Source: Bog-756 sp963812885 (GTDB lineage Bacteria > Actinomycetota > Acidimicrobiia > Acidimicrobiales > RAAP-2). From it: 64,000 nucleotides of DNA. Made by a program: the position numbers and the translations under genes. Shown here in pieces: positions 47,255-55,837 of this stretch. Position 1 is the first letter of the stretch. The number at the start of each line of letters is the position of its first letter. The DNA is taken from assembly GCA_963812885.1 (NCBI GenBank), contig CAWEWZ010000006.1:62001-126000 (forward strand), written 5' to 3'. Below the pieces are notes generated by a model. The model saw only the letters and a program-made list of their open reading frames with translations. It had not been told where the DNA came from and did no database searches.

Positions 47255-48098
47255 CTAGCCGGGGAGGGTCGGCACGGAACTCGCCGGCCAGCACCGACGC
47301 CGTCTCCCGTAGCCGCAAGGGATCGGGGCCGTCTCCGAGCAAGGAGCGTGAGGCGCTCGGAATCACCCGATCCGGGCAGGAGGCGAACACCTCGGCCACG
47401 TCGGCCGCGGTCGCGCCCTGGGCGCCGATACCGGGGGCCAGAAAAAGGCCCTGCGCCCCGGGTAGATCGAGCTCCGGCTTCATGTGGGTGGGACCGATGA
47501 CGGCACCGATCGGTCCGATGGCACCGGGCACGAGGCTGGAGTTCCACGCGCCGATGTCGCGGAGCAGGGCAGCCTCGACGCTGAGACCCGATCCCTCGGT
47601 CGCCGACTGGACCGCTCGCCCCTCGGGATTCGACGATCGGGTGACGACGAGAAGACAGCTTCCCGCTCGATGGGCACGGGTGACGAACGGGTCCATGGCT
47701 CGTAAGCCGAGGTAGGGGTGCACGGTGAGGGCGTCGACCCCGAGCGGGGCGTCGTCACCCAGGAAGGCCTCGGCGTAGGCGTCGTTGGTGGTGCCGACGT
47801 CCCCTCGTTTGGCGTCGGCGATGACCAACAGGCCCGCGCTCCGCGCTTCGGCGATCGACCGTTGCAGGGTGCGGATCCCACGCCAGCCGTGCCGCTCATA
47901 GAAGGCAGACTGCATCTTGACCAGACCCACCGTCCCGACGGCGGCTTCGAGCGCGATGTCGGCAAAGCGATCGAGGCCGTCGGGCGTGTCCCCGATTCCC
48001 CACTGCTCCAGCAGTTCGCCCGAGGGATCGAATCCCCAGGCCAACGGCCCGAACTTGGATCGGACAACGGCGAACCGGGAGGCGAACGAGCCGGCCAT
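47255..48098 (-). CDS. pyrF: Orotidine 5'-phosphate decarboxylase, type 2
   Basis: About 280 codons. LAWGFDPSGELL, VKMQSAFYERHGWRGI, the catalytic DAKRGDVGTTNDAYAEAFLG, and FLAPGIGAQGA are typical of the longer actinobacterial-type OMP decarboxylase, last step of UMP synthesis. I place the start at the ATG 48098; another ATG lies 18 bases upstream. The open frame runs past the family end into the DUF3052-like gene. Removing one base near 47270 gives a stop at TAG 47255 and a normal length. Other pyr genes are not in the window. Confidence 0.88.
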
Positions 48099-48179
48099 GT
48101 CTCTAGTCTTGCCCATCAGTGATCGGACCGGATCATCACCGGTCCGTGAGCCCACCGTGATCGAGTCGGGGAGGTTCGC

Positions 48180-48797
48180 TTGACCAGTCCGAAAGCTGCA
48201 CCGGCCGGAACCGAGGTCATCGGGACCAGTCGCCTCGAGGCATTCAGTGACGGAGTCATGGCGGTGATCATCACCATCACCGCGCTGAGCCTGAAGCCTC
48301 CCAACGGCACGGATTTCTCGGCCCTCGGCCATCGCCTCCCGGCCCTTCTCGTGTACATCCTGAGCTTTGTCTTCGTCGGGATCTACTGGAACAACCACCA
48401 CCATCTTCTGCGGGCCACCCGTCACATCAGCGGAAGTGTGATGTGGGCGAACCTGCACCTTCTGTTCTGGCTCTCGCTCATCCCGGTCATCACTGAATGG
48501 GTCGGAGACGCGTACCGGAAGGCGTGGCCGGCCGCCACCTACGGGATCGTTGCCCTCGGGGCGGCGATCGCGTTCTTCATTCTGGTGCAGACCATCGTGC
48601 GGGCAGACGGCAGCAACTCTGCGGTGGCCGCCGCCGTCGGATCCGACGTGAAGGGGAAGCTGTCGATCGTGCTCTACGCCGCCGGCATCGGATTTGCGTT
48701 CGTGAGCTCGTGGATCTCCTACGCCATCTACACGTCGGTGGCGATCATGTGGTTCATCCCCGATCGTCGTCTGACCCGGCAGATGATGACCGGGTAG
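48180..48797 (+). CDS. TMEM175-family potassium channel
   Basis: 205 residues, six hydrophobic helices. The family signature FSDGVMAVIITITAL is in helix one, and the loop NNHHHLLRATRH is typical of bacterial TMEM175 (DUF1211). Bacterial members are tetrameric leak K+ channels built from one six-helix unit. It starts at TTG 48180 after GGGGAGG; an ATG farther in would cut the FSD motif. It is divergent from pyrF. Confidence 0.82.
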   Translation: MTSPKAAPAGTEVIGTSRLEAFSDGVMAVIITITALSLKPPNGTDFSALGHRLPALLVYILSFVFVGIYWNNHHHLLRATRHISGSVMWANLHLLFWLSLIPVITEWVGDAYRKAWPAATYGIVALGAAIAFFILVQTIVRADGSNSAVAAAVGSDVKGKLSIVLYAAGIGFAFVSSWISYAIYTSVAIMWFIPDRRLTRQMMTG

Positions 48798-48803
48798 TAC
48801 GAG

Positions 48804-49037
48804 TCAGTGAAACAGCACCCCGTGTCGCTGGTGGGCGACTTCGGGGGGGATGCCGTCGTAACAGTCGATCCACCGCTGGCAGGCGGCGCAGAACACGCAC
48901 ACCAGCGCGCCTGACCCGGCCACCGAACCGTCCGCCGGTGTGATCTGGCGGTCTCGGCGATCGTCGACGGCAGCATCGTCCTTCCGCGCCTCTCGCGGAG
49001 CGACGGCTTTCCGTGCCGGGTGGTCGTCGTGGGGCAT
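48804..49037 (-). CDS. Small Cys-rich hypothetical protein
   Basis: 77 residues, convergent with the TMEM175 gene and ending seven bases from it. The first half is charged (HDDHPARKAVAPREARKDDAAVDDRRDR); the second has CVFCAACQRWIDC, a closely spaced set of four cysteines that could bind a metal. I do not recognise a family. Start uncertain; a longer frame begins at 49100. Confidence 0.35.
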   Translation of the reverse strand: MPHDDHPARKAVAPREARKDDAAVDDRRDRQITPADGSVAGSGALVCVFCAACQRWIDCYDGIPPEVAHQRHGVLFH

Positions 49038-49182
49038 CCCGTGTCTCCTGATCCAGTTCCACCAATAGGAACGACTCGACGAGGCCCGGACTTGAGCCAA
49101 AGTTCACTGGTCGGTCACGGTCGGCTCGCAAACTCCCCGGTCAGACGGATTTCTGGTCACGGGCCGCACCGCGCTCCGCCGG

Positions 49183-49406
49183 TCAGGTCTGCTTCGGTTC
49201 GAGCCTGTTGAGCGCCCGCCCAGGTCCTCGGCCCCTGATCGGGACGGCATGGCTGCGAACCATGGCCCGGGCCGCCCGGGATCCCGGTCGACGGCCAATC
49301 CCTCGTGCATGAGAACAGCGGTGTGGGCGTCGGGCTGGGGACAGGGCCACCGACCAGCTGAATAGGCGACGTCGTAACGGTAGGGGTCGCATCGCGCCGA
49401 TAGCAT
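49183..49406 (-). CDS. Possible small hypothetical protein (frameshifted)
   Basis: Read from ATG 49406, this gives YRYDVAYSAGRWPCPQPDAHTAVLMHEGLAVD. Continuing needs one frame change near 49275 to MVRSHAVPIRGRGPGRALNRLEPKQ and a stop at 49183. Composition looks coding and it is divergent from the glycosyltransferase gene. No family recognised. It may be only antisense noise. Confidence 0.28.
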
Positions 49407-49428
49407 CCTCGATGATGAGGAACAAACG

Positions 49429-50659
49429 GTGACTTCGGCCCCCGTGTTCTCGATCCTCATGCGCACCACCGGTCGGACGGCTGACGTGTCGACGGCGCTG
49501 GCCAGCGTGGTCGCCCAGACGGCCGACCGTGCCCAGTTCGAGGTCGTCCTCATCAATGACGGCGGTCCATCGGTTGCCGATTCGGTCGCCGGGGTGGCCG
49601 ACGTGCTCGCCGTCCAGCTGGTCGAACTGACCGACCACGTCGGCAAGTCCGAGGCCATCAACGAGGGATACCGCCGGGCCCGGGGTCGCTACCTCTGCAT
49701 CCTCGATGACGACGATGTCTACCTCCCCAGCCACCTCGCCGTCCTCCTCGAGCAGGTGACCGAGCGCCCGGACACTCCCATCCTCTATACCGACACCGAA
49801 ATCGTGCTCACCTCCGACGATGGCCGGCGAGAGGTCATCGGGACCAACTGTTGGGAGTTCAGCACCGCCGAGCTCCTCATGATGCGCGGCGCGCCCATCG
49901 CCTGCTCGATCTGCATCCGGCGGGACGCATGGTCGATGGTCGACGGCTTCGACCGTGAACTCATCCGGGTTCTGGACGACTGGGACTTCTACATGCGCCT
50001 CTCCCGCCACTTCGACTTCGTGCGCGTCCCCGTGGTCACTTCCCAGTACACCCAACCCCCGGGCAACAAGGCCTTCCTCCGCTTTCCGAGCTTCGAGGCG
50101 GGATTGCAGCGCATGCGCCGGAAAGCTGGGCGGGTACACGGTTCCGCTGGACGCCGCCCTGGCGCTGGATGTGGCGCTCGACAAGCTGCGATTCGATCGA
50201 GCCCGGGCCGCCGCCGACATCACCCTGGGGAACGTCCGCGCCTTCGCAGGATCGACGCCCCAGGACGTACCGCTCGAGCATCCCCTGCTCTCGATTGCGG
50301 TACGCGATCCCGCGGACCGGGCGTCGATGAGCACGTTGACCATGGCTGCCTTCACCGTCGAGGTGGCCAACGCCGGCGGTGGGCCGTGGTCCAGCGGGGG
50401 CGGCCGGCATCCGATCCACCTCTCCTACCACTGGGAGCGGGAGGACGGTGAGGTCGTCACCTGGGACGGCCTTCGCACCCCCTTACCCGTCGACCTTGCC
50501 CCCGGGCATTCGGTGCAGGCCAAATTGCTCGTCCTGGCACCGGAGCAACCGGGCGTCTACCGATGGAAGCCGGCCGTGGTGCAGGAGGGCGTCGGCTGGA
50601 TCGGCCAGGCGCCCGACGGTCCGGGTCCGGAATCCGTCATCGTCCGGGTTCACGAGTAG
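49429..50659 (+). CDS. GT2-family glycosyltransferase with C-terminal beta domain (frameshifted)
   Basis: About 409 residues. GT-A fold: PVFSILMRTTGR, VVLINDGG, KSEAINEGYRRARGRYLCILDDDDVYLP with the DxD nucleotide-sugar metal site, and VLDDWDFYMRLSRHF. After about residue 270 comes a beta-sandwich-like domain (TMAAFTVEVANAGGGPW to PGPESVIVRVHE). One extra A near 50126 (AAA run) joins the two halves RMRRK and LGGYTVPLDAAL. No other cell-wall sugar genes are nearby. GAGGAA upstream of GTG. Acceptor unknown. Confidence 0.8.
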
Positions 50660-50715
50660 TGCCGTGGGGCGCTCGGCCGACCTCCCGTGAGAACCGTCGG
50701 TCGTAGGCTCGGGGG

Positions 50716-51111
50716 ATGCGGATCGAGTCGGTGGCCGTCGTCGTCGACGACTACGACTCGGCCATCGAGTTCTTCGTTGCCGTGTTGGGCTTCGAGTTGG
50801 TCGAGGACACGGGGTCTCTCACCGGAGATGGGCGGCCGAAGCGGTGGGTCGTGGTCCGCCCGCCCGGCGCCGAGACCGGGATCGTGCTCGCCCAGGCAGA
50901 CGGGGTGAACCAGGCCGCGGTGGTCGGGAAACAGGTTGCAGACCGAGTGGGCTTCTTCCTCCGGGTCGATGACTTCGACGTGATGTACGAGCAGTTGGTG
51001 GCCAACGGCGTCGAGTTCGCCACCTCGCCCCGTTCCGAGCCGTACGGGCGGATCGCCGTGTTCCTCGACGTGGCCGGCAACCGTTGGGACCTCCTCGGTC
51101 CCGACACGTGA
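50716..51111 (+). CDS. VOC-superfamily (glyoxalase-like) protein
   Basis: 131 residues, two beta-alpha-beta-beta-beta modules: RIESVAVVVDDYDSAIEFFVAVLGFELVED and VGFFLRVDDFDVMYEQLVANGVEF, ending FLDVAGNRWDLLGP. The family includes glyoxalases, dioxygenases and antibiotic-binding proteins; the first-position metal His is absent here (SVAVVVDD), so catalysis in the glyoxalase sense is uncertain. ATG start, no strong Shine-Dalgarno. Confidence 0.78.
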   Translation: MRIESVAVVVDDYDSAIEFFVAVLGFELVEDTGSLTGDGRPKRWVVVRPPGAETGIVLAQADGVNQAAVVGKQVADRVGFFLRVDDFDVMYEQLVANGVEFATSPRSEPYGRIAVFLDVAGNRWDLLGPDT

Positions 51112-51129
51112 ACCTCGGCCGATGGCGGG

Positions 51130-51202
51130 TGCGCCCCCCCGGACTCGAACCCAGGAACCTGCGGATTAAGAATCCGCTGCTCTACCGTTGAGCTAGGGGC
51201 GC
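51130..51202 (-). tRNA. tRNA-Lys (CTT)
   Basis: 73 nt on the minus strand. The 7-bp acceptor stem is GCGCCCC/GGGGCGC, the anticodon stem-loop is GCGGA-TTCTTAA-TCCGC with anticodon CTT, and GGTTCGAGTCC is the T-arm. Discriminator A; CCA is not encoded. It lies about 400 bases from lysS. Confidence 0.93.
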
Positions 51203-51299
51203 CCGGGCAGCTTAAGTGGGGCCCGAGCAGGGCGTCAACGGTGTCGGACCCTGCGCACCCTCGGCGCGGTCGTGCCCCTTCTCCGTCTTCGGCGTCGAC

Positions 51300-51476
51300 T
51301 CAGCGAACGGGCGGTACGCAGTAAGGGGCCCTCATCCACGCGAGGACGATGATGACGACCGGTAGTACCAGAATCAGCCAGGCCCAGCCAGTGTAGAACG
51401 AGTGTCGGTTGCCACTTCCACGCGCCGTCGTGCCACCCACGGACAAAACCACTGAGGCGACGGCCACGATGACCAC
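51300..51476 (-). CDS. Possible small two-helix membrane protein
   Basis: A 58-residue frame opening VVIVAVASVVLSVGG and ending WAWLILVLPVVIIVLAWMRAP, with two hydrophobic segments joined by a short polar loop. No family recognised. The frame has no ATG; the GTG at 51476 is the listed start. A one-base shift near 51490 would extend it upstream into SLAINVDLIT. It lies between tRNA-Lys and lysS on the opposite strand to lysS. Confidence 0.35.
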   Translation of the reverse strand: MVIVAVASVVLSVGGTTARGSGNRHSFYTGWAWLILVLPVVIIVLAWMRAPYCVPPVR

Positions 51477-51606
51477 CGTGAGCGGAACCAGCCCGTGATG
51501 AGGTCGACGTTGATGGCCAGGCTGCCCACGATTTTCGTCTGCCTAAGATAGCCACGACCGTCCGGTCGAGCTGGGATCGGCCGACGGGTTCCCCGAGGAA
51601 GAGGGT

Positions 51607-53183
51607 GTGTGCATCGTGAAGGATCCGGAGGGTGAGGAGTCGGAGTCGCGGACGCTTGACGCGTTGGCGGCCGAGCGGCGCAAGAAGCGAGAGGTACTCG
51701 CCGATCAGGGGATCGACCCGTACCCGTCGCGTTTCGACCGGACGGCCACGGCGGCCGAGCTGAGGGAACGCCACGGCGACCTGGATGCCGACACCCGCAC
51801 TGGCGAGACCGTCCGGATGGCCGGACGCCTGACCAGCATCCGCGGCCACGGAAAGCTGTCGTTCGCCACCCTCCAGGATTTCACCGGATCAGTCCAACTC
51901 CTCATGCAGGACTCGAACCTCTCGGACCAGGCCAAGCTGGTCCTGGCCAATTTCGATCTCGGCGACTGGATCGGCACAGAAGGCGAGGCCATCACCAGCC
52001 GCCGGGGAGAGCTCTCGGTCGACGTGACCGAGCTCTGGCTGCTCGCCAAGTCACTGCGACCGGTCCCCGACAAGTGGCACGGACTGACCGAGACCGATAC
52101 CCGCTATCGGCAGCGGGAGGTCGACCTGTTGGCCAATCCCGACAGCCGGCGGGTGTTCGATATCCGCTTCAAGGCCATCGCCGCCCTCCGGCGCCAACTG
52201 CTGGCGGAGGACTTCGTCGAGGTGGACACGCCGATCCTCCAGCCCCAGGCCGGGGGGGCCCTGGCCCGGCCGTTCATGACCCACGCCAATGCCCTCGACA
52301 TCGATCTCACCCTACGGATCGCCCCCGAGCTCTACCTCAAGCGGCTGGTGGTGGGTGGATACGAGCGGGTGTTCGAGATCGCTCGGAATTTCCGCAACGA
52401 GGGCGTCGACACCCGGCACAGCCCGGAGTTCACCGCCCTCGAGGCCTACCGTGCCTTCGGTGACGTCAACGACGGCATCGACCTGACCGAGCGGCTCATC
52501 GTCGAGGCGGCTCGGTCGGCCACCGGGCGACTGACCTTCGACGTGGGCGGCCGCCCGATCGACCTGACCCCTCCGTGGCCGCGCCGACAGCTGCTGGACT
52601 GGCTCGAGGAGGTGGTCGGGCGTCGACTCCATCCGAGCGACCCGGTGGCCGACGTCCAGGCGGTCTGTACGAAGCACGACGTCGACTTCCTCCCCGAATG
52701 GGGGTCCGGCAAGCTCATCTTCGAGCTCTACGACACGATCATCCTGCCCACCGTCGTCAGCCCGGTGTTCATCTGCGGCTTCCCGGTCGAGGTGTCTCCG
52801 TTGGCGCGGCGCACGGCCGACGACCCGACGCTCGTCGACCGGTTCGAGCTGGCCATCGACGCCAAGGAGTTCGCCAACGGGTACAGCGAGCTCAACATTC
52901 CCGAGGAGCAACAGGAGCGGTTCCGCGGCGAAGCCGACGCGGCCGCCCGCGGCGACCTCGAGGCCCACCCGGCCGATCTGGCCTTCGTCAGAGCACTCGA
53001 GTACGGCCTGCCGCCCACCTCGGGTATCGGGATCGGGGTCGACCGGCTGATCATGCTCCTGGCCGAAGTCGAAGCCATCCGTGACGTGATCCTCTTCCCG
53101 ATGATGCGCCCCGAGGCTGCCAGGGACCAGGTGACCGTGTCGGAAGTGCCCACGAGCCGGCTCACTCCGGCGACCAGAACTGA
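51607..53183 (+). CDS. lysS: Lysyl-tRNA synthetase, class II
   Basis: About 525 residues. N-terminal OB-fold (TVRMAGRLTSIRGHGKLSFATLQD), then class II motif 1 (FVEVDTPILQP), motif 2 (FEIARNFRNEGVDTRHSPEFTALEAY) and motif 3 (GIGIGVDRLIML). The family ends just after VILFPMMRPE. Here the frame stays open to 53547, straight across the TraR/DksA-type gene on the other strand, which is implausible. A one-base shift after about 53110 gives a stop at TGA 53183, which I adopt. The start is GTG 51607 or GTG 51616, behind GAGGAAGAGGG. Confidence 0.92.
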
Positions 53184-53196
53184 GGCTGACGCCGGC

Positions 53197-53583
53197 TCAG
53201 TTCGACAAGCGACCGGAGGTGCCCGGTCGTGCTGCCGCACAGTCGACGCAGTAGGTGGTCGCGGGTCGTGCCACCAGCCGTTCCACCGGGATCTCGCACC
53301 GGCAGCGCTCGCACACGGTGTAGCTACCGGTGTCCAGCCGTTCCAGAGCACGGTCCAGTGCGGCCAGACGGGTTTCCGCTTCCGAGATCCGGGCGATGAC
53401 CTGGGCCCGTTCGAAGGCGACGGTCGATCCCTCGGGGTCGTGCTCGTCGTCGGCATTGGCATCCTGGGAGTTGGCGATGATCCCCGCCAGGTCGGCCCTC
53501 AGCGCGGCGCCCCGGGCGAGGACCTGCGCCCGCTCGGCATCGAGTGAATCCCGGATAGCCGACTTGTCCACGGTCAGGCCCAC
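53197..53583 (-). CDS. TraR/DksA-type zinc-finger protein
   Basis: 128 residues: a coiled-coil-like N-terminal part (RDSLDAERAQVLARGAALRADLAG and AFERAQVIARISEAETRLAALDRALERL) and a C4 zinc finger CERC...CVDC with about 15 residues between pairs. This is the DksA/TraR arrangement that reaches into the RNA polymerase secondary channel. The acidic tip of DksA is not obvious, so its regulatory effect is uncertain. Starts at GTG 53583 inside the end of the DHFR-like fragment. Confidence 0.8.
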   Translation of the reverse strand: MGLTVDKSAIRDSLDAERAQVLARGAALRADLAGIIANSQDANADDEHDPEGSTVAFERAQVIARISEAETRLAALDRALERLDTGSYTVCERCRCEIPVERLVARPATTYCVDCAAARPGTSGRLSN

Positions 53584-53708
53584 CTCACCGTTCGGGCTGA
53601 GACGCCGGTCCGCTCGGCAGAGGGAGACGCCGGTCGGCTCGGCGGCCCCCCGTCGGGCGTGGTCACGTAGCCGTCGGGGCTCATGCTCATCCGGACACGG
53701 ATCTTCAT
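53574..53708 (-). pseudogene. N-terminal stub of a dihydrofolate-reductase-family protein
   Basis: The frame reads MKIRVRMSMSPDGYVTTPDG, the usual opening strand and loop of RibD/DHFR-like proteins, then turns into unrelated Arg/Pro/Ser-rich sequence and stops after 44 residues. The rest of the gene is absent; the TraR/DksA-type gene follows at once. This looks like a deletion remnant, or a misjoin. Confidence 0.4.
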
Positions 53709-53758
53709 CGGGTGCCTCTCCTCTGCGGCCTCCCCATCATGCCCACTGCCTTTGTCAT

Positions 53759-53779
53759 GGTCACCTTGACAAGGTGACC
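53759..53779. promoter_or_regulatory. 21-bp perfect palindrome, operator candidate
   Basis: Arms GGTCACCTTG / CAAGGTGACC around a single A. It contains a consensus -35 TTGACA (53766-53771), which pairs at 18 bp with TACTCT (53790-53795). Binding would hide the -35 of the small HTH gene. Confidence 0.6.
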
Positions 53780-53781
53780 AG

Positions 53782-53800
53782 TGTCAAGTTACTCTTGACA
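53782..53800. promoter_or_regulatory. Second inverted repeat over the -10 region
   Basis: Arms TGTCAAG / CTTGACA with a TTACT centre, ending one base before the ATG at 53802. It shares the CTTGACA core with the palindrome just upstream, so one regulator may bind both. It overlaps the TACTCT -10. Confidence 0.55.
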
Positions 53801-53801
53801 G

Positions 53802-54182
53802 ATGACCGACACGAGGAACGAGGAAGAACCGGGCCCATCCCGCGCCGTTCCGCCGCTGATGGTTGCCGCGTGGGAAGGGACGATCTCAGACCCCGACCCG
53901 CTGGCCGCTCTCGGCGCGGCCCGAGCGCTCACCGCCCTGTTGTCCGCCTGGGAGTCCACACTCGTCAGTGAGGCGATCGAAGCCGGCGCGACGTGGGAGG
54001 TCGTCGGCGGCACCGTCGGGGTCAGCCGTCAGGCGGCCTGGGAGCGGTTCCACCACGATGTCAACGAATTCAGGCGTCAGGTGAAGGCGGACGCCCGCGC
54101 GCTGCGGAACCGCCACCGCCAGGAGACCCGTGAGCTCCACGAGCGGGTGAAGGAGAAAGCCAAGTCGATGCGCCGGTCGTAG
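53802..54182 (+). CDS. Small HTH-type DNA-binding protein
   Basis: 126 residues. The centre reads VSEAIEAGATWEVVGGTVGVSRQAAWERFH, a helix-turn-helix typical of small actinomycete proteins; the last 40 residues are a charged helix (KADARALRNRHRQETRELHERVKEKAKSMRR). No ligand domain. The -10 TACTCT lies six bases before the ATG, so the mRNA is probably leaderless. Two inverted repeats cover its promoter, consistent with autoregulation, though that is inference. It is divergent from the TraR/DksA-type gene. Confidence 0.65.
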   Translation: MTDTRNEEEPGPSRAVPPLMVAAWEGTISDPDPLAALGAARALTALLSAWESTLVSEAIEAGATWEVVGGTVGVSRQAAWERFHHDVNEFRRQVKADARALRNRHRQETRELHERVKEKAKSMRRS

Positions 54183-54249
54183 GGGCGCCCGCGGTGCCGG
54201 CTACAAAGACGGTGACGCTGCTCCACTGAGCAGGGTGAGGCCAAACGAG

Positions 54250-54335
54250 CGGAGAGAGGGGGATTCGAACCCCCGGAGGCTATGAACCTCGCACGCTTTC
54301 GAGGCGTGTCCATTCGTCCGCTCTGGCATCTCTCC
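54250..54335 (-). tRNA. tRNA-Ser (CGA)
   Basis: 86 nt on the minus strand. Acceptor GGAGAGA/TCTCTCC, anticodon stem-loop CACGC-CTCGAAA-GCGTG with anticodon CGA, a long variable arm as in class II tRNAs, and GGGTTCGAATCC T-arm. Discriminator G; CCA not encoded. Confidence 0.92.
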
Positions 54336-54458
54336 GGCAGTGAGACTAGTGGAGGCTGCCCCCACCGAAGCCAACCAGTGGGGCCTGAGGCCGGCGGTTC
54401 GGGGCCGTGCGTGCGAGACGGGCATTCCCGGGAGCCCCTGACCAGGCCACGGCTCCAG

Positions 54459-55801
54459 CTAGACGAGGATCCGCTTCAACTCGTCGCAGGTCGTTTCTCC
54501 CTCTTGGGCCTTGACGAAGGCGTCCATTTGCAACGTCCGCATTCCGCCGATGACGGCGGCCCGGCCGACGGATTCGGCCGGCGCCCGCTGAAGAACGAGC
54601 GTTCGTAGCTCATCATTCATCACCATGACCTCGTGGATGGCCATCCTTCCCCGATAGCCGGTCCGCCGGCACTGCTCACAACCCACTGCCCGCGAGAGCA
54701 GGGTTGGGGTGGTGTGGTCGGCTACCAACGACATGGCTTCCAGCTCCAAGAGCTCCTCCGAAGTGGCGGTGTCCCGCGACTTGCAGCGTTTGCAGAGGCG
54801 CCGGACCAGTCGCTGTGCGACCACACAGCCGAGCGCTGACGTCACCAGGTACGGGCCCAGTCCCATGTCGATCAGGCGGGTCGTACTCGAGGCGGGTGGA
54901 GCGTCGAGAGAACCAGGCGGCCGGTCAGTGCCGCCTCGGTAGCGATGCTGGCGGTCTCGAGGTCACGGATCTCGCCGACGAGGATGATGTCCGGATCGGC
55001 CCTGAGGGCCGCCCGCAATCCGGACGCGAACGTGTATCCGGCCTTGGCATTCACCTGGGTCTGCTTGATCCCGTCGACCCGGTACTCGATCGGGTCCTCG
55101 ACCGTGATGGTGTTCCGGCTCGGCTCATTGAGCTCGTTGATCGCCGCGTACAGCGTCGTGGACTTGCCCGATCCCGTCGGTCCGGTGACCAGTACCATGC
55201 CCCTGGTTCGGATCGAGGGAATCGGGCCGGATCCGTCGGCGTCCGACAGATCCTCACCGTCGGCAGGCCCGGTCTCCTCGTTCTCCGATGAATGTACCTC
55301 GTCGAGCAATCTGCTCGAATATCCAGATTTGATGGCCTTGCGGAGCTCGGTACGCGCCGCCACCATCGAGATGAACGGGACAGTGAGGAGCGTGTGCAGG
55401 TCATCGAACGTCTGAAGGTCGAGCGGATCGGAGACGGCCACCATCAGGGCGCCGTTGTCGATGTCGAGAGGGAGGACGCCGCGGCGTCTGCAGAAGGCCT
55501 CCGGAAGGAAGTCCAGCACCCTCGGATCGGACGGGTCCAGGCTGAGGTCGCGATAGGGCATTCCCCAGATCTCTGCCAGCGTCCGGGCAAGATCGTCCTC
55601 GAAGAGGACATCGTTGGCCACCAGGATCTCGCCGAGTCGTCTACCGGTCCGCCGCTGCTCCTCCAATCCCAGCTCGACCTGCTCGCCCGTCACAAGTCCG
55701 GCTGCGATCAGCTGGACGCCCAGCGTGGCCCGCTTGCCATCCGGGCCGCGGCCGCCGAGGCGGCCCTCGTCGCGTGCCGCCAGTTCAGTTGCCAGGGTCA
55801 T
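54459..55801 (-). pseudogene. PilB/GspE-type ATPase, internally deleted and frameshifted
   Basis: The N-terminal GspE_N-like domain is normal (GVQLIAAGLVTGEQVELGLEEQ to FLPEAFCRRRGVLPL). After about residue 200 the text jumps from an acidic linker straight to MVLVTGPTGSGKST (Walker A), skipping roughly 130-170 residues that normally hold the N2 subdomain and its arginine fingers. The Asp box and Walker B (RADPDIILVGEIRD) are present. After LSTLH a loss of about seven bases removes the conserved HTND-type stretch and shifts the frame; the C-terminal part (IDMGLGPYLVTSALGCVVAQRL, C-x2-C zinc motifs CKRC and CEQC) then follows. Probably inactive. It lies next to the GGDEF-EAL gene. Confidence 0.72.
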
Positions 55802-55837
55802 CTCGTCCTTCGCTCTCCCGTACCATCGGCGCGTTGC

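Noticed and set aside
51607..53547. Long C-terminal extension of lysyl-tRNA synthetase
   Set aside because: The extension lies antisense to a TraR/DksA-type gene and has no domain; a one-base shift gives a normal end at 53183.
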